Assembly: GCF_018613325.1 (NCBI RefSeq)
Contig: NZ_JAGGQJ010000003.1
Coordinates: forward strand, 62,001 to 126,000
Direction: 5' to 3'
Length of the DNA: 64,000 nucleotides
Origin: Bacillus sp. ISL-34
GTDB taxonomy: Bacteria > Bacillota > Bacilli > Bacillales > DSM-1321
Made by a program: the position numbers and the translations under genes. Shown here piece after piece: positions 1-8,504 of this stretch (positions are counted from its first letter, which is position 1; every line of letters starts with the position of its first letter). The notes under the pieces are model-generated. The model saw nothing but the letters and a program-made list of their open reading frames with translations, ran no database searches and had not been told where the DNA came from.

Positions 1-761
1 GCCACGGTAGCGGATAACAATGACTCGACACCGCCTAACAAGGCAATCGTAAAAGCAACGGGAAGGAGTGTGATGATGACTTCCACTGAAAGCTCCGGCA
101 CTTGGAATTCCGGAAAACCTTTCGGAATCGCTCCATACGTGGAACCAATCGTAGCCACCTTATCGGGAAATAAAAAGTAAGCTGCCATTGTGGATATTAG
201 CAGACCCAGAAGCGGTCCTGGCACTCTAGGCAGAAGTCTAGGTGCGAGCAGTATGACGGCAAAACATATAATCGCAACAACCACACTATATATATTGATC
301 GTGTCTGCTTTAATCACCAGTTCCTTCATGTTATCCAAGAACGCTTCATGTTTTTCCACTTTCATACCAAAGAAGTTGGCGATTTGCCCTGAAAAGATTA
401 TTATCGCAATTCCTGTTGTAAATCCAATGATGACTGGACGGGGAATGAACTTCATCAAATTGCCTAACTTAAGAAGACCCATCAAGACTAACATTATTCC
501 GGCTAAAAACCCGGCAATAAGCAGACTTTCATACCCATATTGCATGACGATTCCAAATAATAAAGGAACAAACGCCCCGGTTGGCCCTCCAATTTGATAT
601 TTGGAGCCACCCAAAATCGATATGAGGATTCCAGCGATGATGGTCGTATATAACCCGTATATCGGTTCCACGCCTGAAGCAATTGCAAAAGCCAATCCTA
701 AAGGAATGGCTACAACACCTACGACCAATCCTGCCGTTACGTCCTTTTGAAAACCCTTCAT
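1..761 (-). CDS. SulP-family anion permease, C-terminus cut by window edge
   Basis: The minus strand is open from an ATG at 761 to the window edge and encodes about 253 residues of a polytopic membrane protein beginning MKGFQKDVTAGLVVGVVAIP. The early hydrophobic helices, the IGGPTGAFVPLLFG segment and the later FIPRPVIIGFTTGIAI stretch are characteristic of SulP/SLC26 transporters, which move sulfate or other anions, often with sodium or protons. AAGGA sits six bases before this ATG; an in-frame ATG at 794 has poorer spacing. The C-terminal helices and any STAS domain lie outside the window, so substrate cannot be judged. Assignment to SulP is confident; function is inferred from family. Confidence 0.85.
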   Translation of the reverse strand, partial: MKGFQKDVTAGLVVGVVAIPLGLAFAIASGVEPIYGLYTTIIAGILISILGGSKYQIGGPTGAFVPLLFGIVMQYGYESLLIAGFLAGIMLVLMGLLKLGNLMKFIPRPVIIGFTTGIAIIIFSGQIANFFGMKVEKHEAFLDNMKELVIKADTINIYSVVVAIICFAVILLAPRLLPRVPGPLLGLLISTMAAYFLFPDKVATIGSTYGAIPKGFPEFQVPELSVEVIITLLPVAFTIALLGGVESLLSATV

Positions 762-1230
762 ATTATATCCTTGAAATCTAGAATCTTTTATCATCTTTTA
801 AATCTCACATCCTTAGTCGTTTTTTAAGTCGGGATCTACCATCATCAGGAAAAATGACATTCTTTCATTTTTGAGGGAGTTGCTTGATCGAAATTAATCT
901 AACTATTGTTGGGGATATTTTTCCAACGGGACAAACGATACGGAGGACTTTTCAAAGCTAAGAAATAATCGTCATATGTAATCTCCTTTTGTTAGGTTAT
1001 CTGACATGGTCTCGACCACGCTTCAACATTATACAGTAAAACGTAAAACTGTACATTGTTAGTAACGTTAACATTTGTTTACAACTTTTTGCATCTTTTT
1101 ACATTTACATTACAATTTGGGACCATACTTCCAGTCTGGTTAATTTGATGCCGGAGATTCAGACTACGAATCAGGAGGTTTGGACTTTGGACTAATTCCC
1201 CATACCGGAAACCTTGATTAATGACCAATA
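762..1230. other. Intergenic stretch, no gene seen
   Basis: About 470 bp between the SulP permease and the GH1 terminator. It is AT-rich and carries only short open frames without a convincing ribosome binding site. The SulP promoter presumably lies here, but I could not pick clear -35/-10 boxes. Confidence 0.4.
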
Positions 1231-1271
1231 GAAAAAGCATGTTTTGAGAAAGATTGCTCAAAACATGCTCT
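1231..1271 (-). terminator. Rho-independent terminator of the GH1 gene
   Basis: A perfect 13-bp inverted repeat (1236-1248 with 1257-1269, AGCATGTTTTGAG and its complement) is followed on the minus strand by a TTTTT run. It lies 35 bp past the stop of the GH1 gene. Confidence 0.8.
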
Positions 1272-1305
1272 AAAAAAACTCAAGGCTCCATATACACAAA
1301 ACCTC

Positions 1306-2715
1306 TTACAGCTCTTCTCCTCTCGTCTCGATAATATGCTTATACCAATGAAACGACAGCTTCTTTTTCCGGTTTAACTGATCTTGATGATCCACGTAAA
1401 TAAATCCGTATTGCTTCTTATACCCGTTTAACCAACTTAATAGATCAATGACAGACCAAGCGTAATACCCTTTTAAATGGATGCCTTCTTTGATTGCGCG
1501 CTTAATCACTTTTAAGTGTTCCTCAATATATTTAATACGGGGAACATCCACTATTTCACCATCTATAATCGGATCCTCATCACCAAGTCCGTTTTCTGTC
1601 ACATACATTTTAATATCACCATAACGCTCTTTTAACATATGCAGCCCATCCAAAAATCCTTGAGGCGAGATTTCCCAGCCCCATTTTGTATATGTTTTAT
1701 CTTCCATTTTCACGGTCCGATAAAAGCCATCAAAAGACGGGTTTCCTGGAGCTAGTGTTGATGTTTCTCTTGAATGCCCCATGTTTGAAATAGCTTCCCG
1801 GTTTTTTTCCACGCGAATGGGCTGGTAATAATTGAGTCCAATAAAATCATTTTTCTCCGCATTTCTTTTTAGCGTTGCCAGTTCTTCTTCGGTCCAACTT
1901 GGTGTCCAGCCTTTCTCCTTTAATTGCTCAACCACATAAGCTGGATATTCACCTTTTAAAATTGGGTCATAATACCAAAAAGTTTCATATTCATTGGCAT
2001 GCCGAGCAGCTAATACATTCTCATGTTTTTCATCAATACTATAAGCAGGCAGGAATACATGGGTAATCCCAATTTCACCGTAATGATTCAGTGCCTTGTA
2101 TACCTCTACCGCCTTGGCATGTGCATAAAAAACGTAATGTGTCGCTTGGAAGTATTTATTTTCATCGTTTTGGACTCCAGGCGGGTGCGCTCCTTTTAAA
2201 TACCCCAAACCGCAAAACATAACCGTTTCATTAAACGTGATCCAATGTTTGACGCGGTCTCCGAATGCGCGAAAACAAATCTCCGCATACTTGACGAACG
2301 CTTCAGCTGTTCGCTTATTCGTCCACCCCCCACCTTGTTCAAGCGTCAGAGGCAAATCCCAATGATACAGCGTAACAAATGGAACAATCCCATATTTTAA
2401 GCATTCATTAATAACATTATTATAAAATTCCAAGCCTTTTTCATTGATTTCCCCGTCACCGGTTGGCAAAATACGCGCCCATGAAATGGAAAACCGATAT
2501 GATTCAAGTCCCATCTCTGCCATTAATTTAATATCTTCTTTGTAACGATGATAATGGTCTATCGCTACATCCCCGTTTGTACCTTCATATGTTTTCCCCG
2601 GAATCTTTGCAAAGACATCCCAATTCGTTATGCCTTTACCATCTTCATCCCATGCTCCTTCTATTTGAAAAGAAGCAGAAGCTGCTCCGAATAAAAAATC
2701 GTGTGGAAACTTCAT
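1306..2715 (-). CDS. GH1 glycosidase, probable 6-phospho-beta-glucosidase
   Basis: A full-length 469-residue glycoside hydrolase family 1 protein. The acid/base glutamate is in TFNE (about residue 163) and the nucleophile in VTENGL (about 374). Near the C-terminus LLSWLNGYKKQYGFIYVD supplies Ser427, Lys434 and Tyr436, the triad that in GH1 6-phospho-glucosidases holds the sugar phosphate, so the likely reaction is cytoplasmic hydrolysis of phosphorylated beta-glucosides imported by a PTS. No PTS gene is adjacent; the gene stands alone, with its own terminator. The start is supported by GGAGGG five bases upstream. Plain beta-glucosidase activity is the alternative. Confidence 0.85.
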   Translation of the reverse strand: MKFPHDFLFGAASASFQIEGAWDEDGKGITNWDVFAKIPGKTYEGTNGDVAIDHYHRYKEDIKLMAEMGLESYRFSISWARILPTGDGEINEKGLEFYNNVINECLKYGIVPFVTLYHWDLPLTLEQGGGWTNKRTAEAFVKYAEICFRAFGDRVKHWITFNETVMFCGLGYLKGAHPPGVQNDENKYFQATHYVFYAHAKAVEVYKALNHYGEIGITHVFLPAYSIDEKHENVLAARHANEYETFWYYDPILKGEYPAYVVEQLKEKGWTPSWTEEELATLKRNAEKNDFIGLNYYQPIRVEKNREAISNMGHSRETSTLAPGNPSFDGFYRTVKMEDKTYTKWGWEISPQGFLDGLHMLKERYGDIKMYVTENGLGDEDPIIDGEIVDVPRIKYIEEHLKVIKRAIKEGIHLKGYYAWSVIDLLSWLNGYKKQYGFIYVDHQDQLNRKKKLSFHWYKHIIETRGEEL

Positions 2716-2918
2716 TATAACCCTCCATTTTCATACCCGCTTATTAAATTTATAATAATATATTTTATTCATTGGCACAAATATTATTTTTTGATTCACG
2801 TAAAACATAAGCCTTAAAGATAGTATTTACTATCATGGAATGATTAAATCCAGAATTCTGCTGAATCACTCTCTCTTTTTCTAGCAAAAGATGATCGATT
2901 TTTAGTAGCATATGAACA

Positions 2919-2952
2919 TACAAAAACCCGTCCACCTTTTGGGGACGGGTTA
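2919..2952 (-). terminator. Terminator of the flavin oxidoreductase gene
   Basis: Inverted repeat AACCCGTCC (2925-2933) with GGACGGGTT (2943-2951), followed on the minus strand by TTTGT. It sits directly after the stop at 2975. Confidence 0.75.
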
Positions 2953-2974
2953 CGCATATTAAAGATGTTAGCAA

Positions 2975-4096
2975 TCACTCCACAACCGGGAGCCAACCTT
3001 TTATCCCAATCAGCTTTTCCCAAAGCGGATCTGGTATGACCAGTTCATCCTGATCTTTTTTTGAAAGGGTAGTCCGTATTTCCGCTTCTTTTCCAGACCT
3101 GATTTTTTCAATCCAATGCGGTTCCATAAGAAGTTCACGGCCAAGCGCGATAAAAGGGACACCCGTTTCCATAGCTTCTGCAACTTCATCGGGTGTATGT
3201 AGTGATCCTACACCGACAACCGGAATACGATTGCCTACTTTATCGTAAATTTTAACGATGCGTGACTTTGTCCTATCACTCTCACGGAATGAGCCATTCC
3301 AGAAGTGGCCTACCGATATATGTAGATAATCCAGGTTTTGATTCGCTAATCTATCAACGAATTGAATAGTATCATCTAAAGTGATTCCAGGATTGCTGCC
3401 TTCTTCAGGAGAAAGGCGGTAACCGATGATAAACGGCTTTTCCGCATGCTCGGCAACCGTTTTCTCGACTTCATTCACAATGGTAAGCGGGAAAATCAAT
3501 CGTTTTCCCAGTGTTCCACCCCAGTTATCCGTACGACGGTTCGAGTGTGGCGAGAAGAATTGTTGCAGCAAGTACGTATTGGCACCATGGATTTCCACGC
3601 CATCGAATCCTGCTTCGATTGCCCTTCTTGTTGCTTCGCCAAATGCCTTAATAACGTCTTGTATTTCATCTTCACTCATTTCCCGCGGTACAGGTGCTTC
3701 CTCGCTGGAAGCAATGGCACTTGCAGAAACAGGTTGGTTATCAGGCAATAATTCCGGCGGACTTTGCCGGCCTCCATGATAGATTTGCAGAATCGCTTTT
3801 GACCCGTTGGACTGGATCGTTTCGGCCAGTTTTCTCAAGGATGGGATAAAGAAATCGTCATCTGCGCTAAGTTGGCCTGGGAATCCCTTGCCTCCAGCAG
3901 ATACATAGGCACATGCCGTGACCACCGCACCTACACCAGCAGAGCGTTCAGCGTAATAGGCCAGTTCATCATCGGTTACAACACCTTGGTCATCCGAAGA
4001 ATAAGTGGTCATAGGAGCCATCAAGATACGATTTTTCACTTCTACCCCTGATGGAAATATATATGGTTGAAAGATCTTTTCGTATTTTTGATTCAT
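2975..4096 (-). CDS. yqiG: NADH:flavin oxidoreductase, Old Yellow Enzyme family (YqiG-like)
   Basis: A 373-residue TIM-barrel flavoprotein of the OYE family. The N-terminus has KNRILMAPMTTYSS, typical of the FMN-binding start of the barrel; EIHGANTYLLQQFFSPHSN is the family signature with the substrate-binding His and Asn, and VGVGSLHTP plus ALGRELLMEP form the C-terminal FMN phosphate site. Such enzymes reduce activated C=C bonds using NAD(P)H in the cytoplasm; the physiological substrate is unknown. Length and motifs resemble B. subtilis YqiG. A GGGGGAGG ribosome binding site precedes the ATG. The gene has its own terminator, and the HesB-like gene upstream is close (about 20 bp), so the two may be co-transcribed. 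Confidence 0.85.
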   Translation of the reverse strand: MNQKYEKIFQPYIFPSGVEVKNRILMAPMTTYSSDDQGVVTDDELAYYAERSAGVGAVVTACAYVSAGGKGFPGQLSADDDFFIPSLRKLAETIQSNGSKAILQIYHGGRQSPPELLPDNQPVSASAIASSEEAPVPREMSEDEIQDVIKAFGEATRRAIEAGFDGVEIHGANTYLLQQFFSPHSNRRTDNWGGTLGKRLIFPLTIVNEVEKTVAEHAEKPFIIGYRLSPEEGSNPGITLDDTIQFVDRLANQNLDYLHISVGHFWNGSFRESDRTKSRIVKIYDKVGNRIPVVGVGSLHTPDEVAEAMETGVPFIALGRELLMEPHWIEKIRSGKEAEIRTTLSKKDQDELVIPDPLWEKLIGIKGWLPVVE

Positions 4097-4117
4097 GCCA
4101 ATCCTCCCCCTTTACTC

Positions 4118-4426
4118 TTAGTGGTGATGATGTCCGTGCGGTTCTTTAGAAGGATTCGTGATTTCAAAGCCTTCTTCAGGTACATAAAAATATTTGATCC
4201 AGACACCATCAAGAAAATCTTCACGTGAATCAAGCAAAATATCGATATCTTTATCTGTTTTGACGACTTCATCATGTTCTGCCGGTGAATCCAGCTTCAT
4301 GTCATAATGGGCATGATCGCCATGCATATGGGTGATATATACACGAATCATTTTCCCTTCGGCTTCTTCAGTGCTCAGCATTTTTTGTAAGACCTTTGCT
4401 GCATTGCGATTTATTTTGCAATTCAT
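4118..4426 (-). CDS. HesB/IscA-like Fe-S biosynthesis family protein with His-rich tail
   Basis: About 102 residues beginning MNCKINRNAAKVLQKML, which matches the start of the HesB/YadR/YfhF (IscA-like) fold, and continuing with beta-rich segments (IRVYITHMHGDH, IDILLDSREDFLDGVWIKYFY). The conserved cysteines of true A-type Fe-S carriers are missing: only one Cys (residue 3) exists, while the middle holds HMHGDHAH and the C-terminus ends HGHHHH. It may bind metal through histidines rather than carry a cluster; that is inference. GGGGG lies seven bases before the ATG at 4426; an ATG at 4432 is the alternative start. It lies just upstream of the OYE gene. Confidence 0.7.
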   Translation of the reverse strand: MNCKINRNAAKVLQKMLSTEEAEGKMIRVYITHMHGDHAHYDMKLDSPAEHDEVVKTDKDIDILLDSREDFLDGVWIKYFYVPEEGFEITNPSKEPHGHHHH

Positions 4427-4507
4427 GTCCATTCCCCCAACAATAAAATTATGCCTGTACTGAATTCTACCCAATTAAGGGTTATCAGTAACATCCATTT
4501 TTACCCT

Positions 4508-5506
4508 TCATGATTGGCCTTGTCCTCGGTCTGAAGGAAAGACGATGCCGATTTGCTTTCTTGCTTCATCCATGATTTCCATAGTCAACAGTGTATTCAT
4601 ATATGAATTTATATCGGATTCCGTTTTCCCCTGCTGTATCAATTCAACAAATTCTTTCGCTTCATAATACATGGTAGGCATATCCTGTTTAACAGAAATA
4701 TTTTCAGTGGTTCCATCCCGATACTGAATATCCACCGCTTGCGGTCCTGAAATTTTCTGAATGATGATGCTTCCAAGTTCACCTTGAATTTCCGATGGCA
4801 AATTGGATTCGGTAATCTTGGAAAACATGACGACTGCCTCCATTTCATCATAGGAAAGCAGGATCGTACCCTGCCCATCAACTCCTGATTCAAGCATCGT
4901 TCCTGATGCCTGCACCTTATTCGGTTTACCGAACAGTACAACAAGTGGATAGAGGACGTAAATGCCTAGATCCATTAAAGAGCCACTGGAGAATTCAGGA
5001 TTGAATGCATTCAGCACAGTGCCTTGTTTATATGAATCATAGCGTGAAGAATATTGGCAAAAGCTTCCCGAGAAACGCCTTATCTTCCCGATTTTATCCA
5101 GATTCCCCTTTATGCTTTCGAAATTCGGCATGATGGTCGATTTCATCGCTTCCATCAATAGCACATCATTTTGTTTTGCAGCTGCAATCATTTCCATTAC
5201 TTCTGCCGCATTCGAGGCCATTGGTTTTTCACATAATACATGTTTTTTATTTTGTAAAAACAACACGGCTTGCCTGCAATGATGAGAGTTAGGGCTTGCT
5301 ATATATACAGCGTCGATTTCATCGCTGGCAGCCATTGCTTCTAAATTCGTAAAAGTCGTATGTACTTCGTATTTATTGGCAAATTCCTTGGCTTTCTCTT
5401 CTGTACGTGAATACACGGCGGTTAAAGATAAATCCTCTACATGCTTTGCAGCCTCCAAAAATCGTTCCGTGATCCAGTTTGTACCTATTACCCCTAATCT
5501 TATCAA
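4508..5506 (-). CDS. Gfo/Idh/MocA-family oxidoreductase
   Basis: A 332-residue NAD(P)-dependent dehydrogenase. The N-terminal Rossmann segment IRLGVIGTNWITERFL, the CEKPMA motif carrying the usual catalytic-region Lys, and the C-terminal GFO_IDH_MocA beta-sheet domain are visible. Members oxidise or reduce sugar-type or inositol-type substrates; nothing nearby fixes the substrate. The TTG at 5506 is preferred because AAAGGGG lies about eight bases upstream and the protein then begins MIRLGVIG as in relatives; GTG at 5509 or TTG at 5524 are possible. It closely resembles the YulF-like group by eye. Confidence 0.8.
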   Translation of the reverse strand: MIRLGVIGTNWITERFLEAAKHVEDLSLTAVYSRTEEKAKEFANKYEVHTTFTNLEAMAASDEIDAVYIASPNSHHCRQAVLFLQNKKHVLCEKPMASNAAEVMEMIAAAKQNDVLLMEAMKSTIMPNFESIKGNLDKIGKIRRFSGSFCQYSSRYDSYKQGTVLNAFNPEFSSGSLMDLGIYVLYPLVVLFGKPNKVQASGTMLESGVDGQGTILLSYDEMEAVVMFSKITESNLPSEIQGELGSIIIQKISGPQAVDIQYRDGTTENISVKQDMPTMYYEAKEFVELIQQGKTESDINSYMNTLLTMEIMDEARKQIGIVFPSDRGQGQS

Positions 5507-5711
5507 CACACTATCCCCTTTCAAGCTAACTTAATTATGTCCTCAATATACAGACATTTCACTGAAAAACAAAGTATAATGAACACTCGCAATTGTTTAA
5601 ATTGGATTTTTCAGGCAATATTCGTTTATAATTTTTCTATATTACACTGCCATGATGTTTCTACATACTCCCAAAATGGGAAAGAAAACTAAAAAGGAGC
5701 GTGTGAAGTTT

Positions 5712-6497
5712 ATGACAGAATTAATGAAAAACAAAGTTGCCATCATTACCGGTGGAGGATCAGGAATTGGCCGGGGTGCCGCACTGAAACTAGCTGAAAA
5801 CGGCGCGAACATCATCTTTTTTGATCGTACAGTCGAAAATGCCGAAAAAGTGAAGGAAGAAGTGGAAAACCTTGGTCGAGAGGCTTTAATCATTAAAACT
5901 GATGTTTCCAAGGCTGAGCAAGTTGAACATGCCTACAAGACGGCCTATGAACATTTTGGGAAAATTGATTTTGTATTTGCAAACGCAGGCATCAACGGAG
6001 TGATTGCCCCTATAGAAGACATTAAGCCAGAAGATTGGGATAAGACACATACCATCAACCTCAAAGGCACCTTTCTCACCATCAAATACGCCATTCCCTA
6101 CATGAAGGAAACGGGAGGCAGCATCGTAATCAACAGCTCCATCAATGGAAACAGATTTTTCAAGAATTTTGGTTTTTCCGCTTATAGTTCATCCAAAGCC
6201 GGTCAAGTCGCTTTCGGTAAAATGGCTGCACTCGAGTTGGCAAGATATAAAATCCGGGTAAATACCATTTGTCCCGGCTCCATCGATACGAGCATTCACG
6301 ATAACACATTCCCGGAAGATGAAAACTTAAAAAAAATCACGATTCCCATTGAATATCCGGAAGGCTCTCAGCCCCTGGCGAGGAAAGCGGGGACTACCGA
6401 ACAAGCTGGTGATCTCGTATTGTTTCTAGCATCAGACATGTCCTCCCATATTACGGGCACGGAAGTTTATATCGATGGTGCAGAATCACTATTATGA
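5712..6497 (+). CDS. SDR-family oxidoreductase
   Basis: A classical short-chain dehydrogenase of about 261 residues. TGGGSGIGRG is the cofactor-binding glycine motif, NAGINGV follows the fourth strand, and NSSINGN with YSSSKAG supplies the catalytic Ser, Tyr and Lys. The C-terminus has the GTEVYIDGAESLL ending common in this family. An acidic residue after strand two (FFDRT) suggests NAD(H), but substrate is unknown. AAGGAG lies 12 bases before ATG 5712; GTG 5703 is in frame but too close to that site. The gene is monocistronic and shares a bidirectional terminator with the convergent exporter gene. Confidence 0.85.
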   Translation: MTELMKNKVAIITGGGSGIGRGAALKLAENGANIIFFDRTVENAEKVKEEVENLGREALIIKTDVSKAEQVEHAYKTAYEHFGKIDFVFANAGINGVIAPIEDIKPEDWDKTHTINLKGTFLTIKYAIPYMKETGGSIVINSSINGNRFFKNFGFSAYSSSKAGQVAFGKMAALELARYKIRVNTICPGSIDTSIHDNTFPEDENLKKITIPIEYPEGSQPLARKAGTTEQAGDLVLFLASDMSSHITGTEVYIDGAESLL

Positions 6498-6506
6498 TTC
6501 AAAAAG

Positions 6507-6542
6507 AAAAAGCTGAAATCCACATCAGGATTTCAGCTTTTT
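6507..6542. terminator. Bidirectional terminator between SDR and MFS genes
   Basis: Perfect 15-bp inverted repeat: AAAAAGCTGAAATCC at 6507-6521 and its complement at 6528-6542, with A and T runs on both sides, placed between two convergent genes. Confidence 0.9.
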
Positions 6543-6548
6543 ACCTTT

Positions 6549-7781
6549 TTAAGCAACTCGTCTTAACCCGCGACGGGCAAGGAGTAAATAAGCGCACATG
6601 GCGATGACATGGCAACTTACCATCACAATTCCCATCGGCAATGGTGACTCACCTGAACCTAATCCCACCAGGGGAGCCATTAATGATCCTAATATGAAGG
6701 GAAGCAGGCCAATTAAAGCCGAAGCACTGCCTGCTGTTTTTTTCTGATTTTGCATCGCTAAAGAAAAACTCGTTGTACCGACAATACCGACGCTGGAGAC
6801 GGAGAAGAATAAAGCGACCAAGATTCCTGCCAACCCCATTTCGAGAAGGACTGAGGCAAGAAGTAATATTCCCCCAAATAAAGCTAGACATAATCCCATT
6901 TGAAGCAGTTTTTCTTCTTTAACCTTACCGGCAAGCTTCCCGGCAATTTGTGAAGCGATGATGATCCCAATTCCGTTAATTGCAAAAATCAGGCTGAAGG
7001 TCTGTGGGGAAACCCCATAAATGTTCTGGAGAACAAAAGGCGATCCGGAAATATAAGCGAACATTGCGGCACTTATGAACCCTTGTGCAAAAGCATAGCC
7101 CATAAACACACGATCCTTCAATAAGTTCCCAAAAGTCCTGATAGTATCATTTACCCCACCGGCACTCCTGAGATTAGACGTTAAAGTTTCCTTTATCCCA
7201 AAAAATGCAGCTGCAACCATAATGATACTTAATACTGAAATGACAATGAAAACTCCCCGCCAAGAAGTGAACTGCAAAAGTTGACCGCCAAAAACCGGAG
7301 CCAATATCGGTGCCGCCCCATTCACCAGCATTAACATGGAGAAGAACTTGGTCAAATCCGTTCCTGAAAAAAGATCACGAACTATGGCCCTTGAAATGAC
7401 AATACCTCCCGCTCCCGCAACCCCTTGGATAAAACGTAATAATAAAAGCAATTCAATGGTTGGAGCAAAAGCGCATAACAGAGATGAAATGCAATAAATG
7501 GATAAAGATATGATTAACGGTGTCCGTCTTCCTTTTGCATCACTTAGAGGCCCTAAATAAATTTGGCCCAAAGCCAAACCTAACAAGCAGGCCGTCAAGC
7601 TCAGCTGCGCTAAAGACGTACTGCTTTTCAGATCCTCTGCCAGTGTGGGAAGACCCGGTAAATACATATCAAGTGACAGTGGTCCAATCGCTGCAAAAGA
7701 CCCCAGCATAAGAGCCATCAACAGCCTTTTGGATTTAGTCATTTCGTTGCCTGATGATATCGTTTCCTTCATTTCAATCAT
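6549..7781 (-). CDS. Bcr/CflA-type multidrug efflux MFS transporter
   Basis: About 410 residues with twelve hydrophobic segments. The N-terminal LGSFAAIGPLSLDMYLPGLP is the signature of the Bcr/CflA DHA1 drug exporters, and the loop after helix 2 reads GPLSDAKGRRTPLI (motif A). It probably exports drugs such as bicyclomycin or chloramphenicol, or sulfonamides, by proton antiport; specificity cannot be read. The ATG at 7781 is preferred: AGGGG lies five bases upstream, whereas the longer frame to 7802 has no such site. Intact length, no sign of decay. Confidence 0.87.
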   Translation of the reverse strand: MIEMKETISSGNEMTKSKRLLMALMLGSFAAIGPLSLDMYLPGLPTLAEDLKSSTSLAQLSLTACLLGLALGQIYLGPLSDAKGRRTPLIISLSIYCISSLLCAFAPTIELLLLLRFIQGVAGAGGIVISRAIVRDLFSGTDLTKFFSMLMLVNGAAPILAPVFGGQLLQFTSWRGVFIVISVLSIIMVAAAFFGIKETLTSNLRSAGGVNDTIRTFGNLLKDRVFMGYAFAQGFISAAMFAYISGSPFVLQNIYGVSPQTFSLIFAINGIGIIIASQIAGKLAGKVKEEKLLQMGLCLALFGGILLLASVLLEMGLAGILVALFFSVSSVGIVGTTSFSLAMQNQKKTAGSASALIGLLPFILGSLMAPLVGLGSGESPLPMGIVMVSCHVIAMCAYLLLARRGLRRVA

Positions 7782-8025
7782 TATTACCCCTATCCCTTTC
7801 AACTAATTATTTCCTAAATAAAACTCGACTTTCTTTATTTTACAAAAGATCGGAACAATTTACGATAAGTATGCTTCACTTCAATTGGTTTCAACCTTTC
7901 AGCACTCAATTAAGCCCATGCTTAGGAAATATATTTGAGGATGTAAACTTTTAAAGGTCGAAACAATTCCCCGCCTTCGGATTTAACTCCATTTGAGGGT
8001 TATTTTCAGCTTCGGCAAAAAAATT

Positions 8026-8060
8026 CAATAAAAAATGACCCCATTTTTTTGGAGTCATTA
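8026..8060 (-). terminator. Terminator-like hairpin, minus strand
   Basis: AATGACCCC/GGAGTCATT pairs around a T-rich loop, followed on the minus strand by TTTTTTATTG. It could end transcripts from the 2-hydroxyacid dehydrogenase gene that read through repeat R1. Confidence 0.5.
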
Positions 8061-8061
8061 T

Positions 8062-8500
8062 AGACTGTAGACAAACTCAAAGTAAAGTCAGTTTGGCAGC
8101 AGTTTTTTTATTTGAACAACGTTGTAGTTGATCAGCCGGAGCACTTTTTACAACCTAAATCGGACTTTTTTTGCTTTCCGGAACTTTTTTTCGGTCGATT
8201 ACGAAGTTTTTCGACCTACACCGCACTTTATTCGACCGTTCACGAATTTATCCGACCTCCCCCGCACTTTATTCGACCGTTCACGATTTTTTTCGACCTA
8301 CACCGCACTATTCGGACTCCGAAGCATTTATTTTAAAGTCCTCGGATTAAATCCGCTCCCTTTCCGCCGACCGCTGCCTAGTTCTTCAATCTAGTTCGGT
8401 TTTATCCTATATAAAACAGTGGAAACTCACGGAATATAACCAAGTCTCGTTTTAAAATGGTGAAAGGGATTCGGGATGAAACCATCCCGAACCCAATTTT
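8062..8500 (+). repeat. Dispersed intergenic repeat R1, with internal expansion
   Basis: Start AGACTGTAGACAAACTC and middle AATCCGCTCCCTTTCCGCCGA, then CTTCAATCTAGTTCGG, a TATAACCAAGTCTCG block and the terminal hairpin GGGATTCGGGATG / CATCCCGAACCC, are shared with R2-R5 in this window. In R1 the central part is replaced by short tandem units (8140-8320). No coding potential is convincing. The terminal hairpin (8465-8493) could terminate the adjacent minus-strand gene. Confidence 0.7.
8140..8320 (+). repeat. Short tandem/nested repeats inside R1
   Basis: Words CCGCACTTTATTCGACCG, TTCACGAATTTATCC/TTCACGATTTTTTTC and CGACCTACACCGCACT recur with a spacing of about 46 bp, giving two full units and partial units at each side. 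Confidence 0.65.
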
Positions 8501-8504
8501 AGGT

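Noticed and set aside
190-597. Plus-strand 135-codon frame
   Set aside because: Lies opposite the SulP gene in antisense; no ribosome site.
2765-2974. Minus-strand 69-codon frame next to the OYE gene
   Set aside because: It runs through the OYE terminator hairpin and has no ribosome site.
8112-8394. Two plus-strand frames in R1
   Set aside because: Repeat-derived low-complexity frames without start signals.
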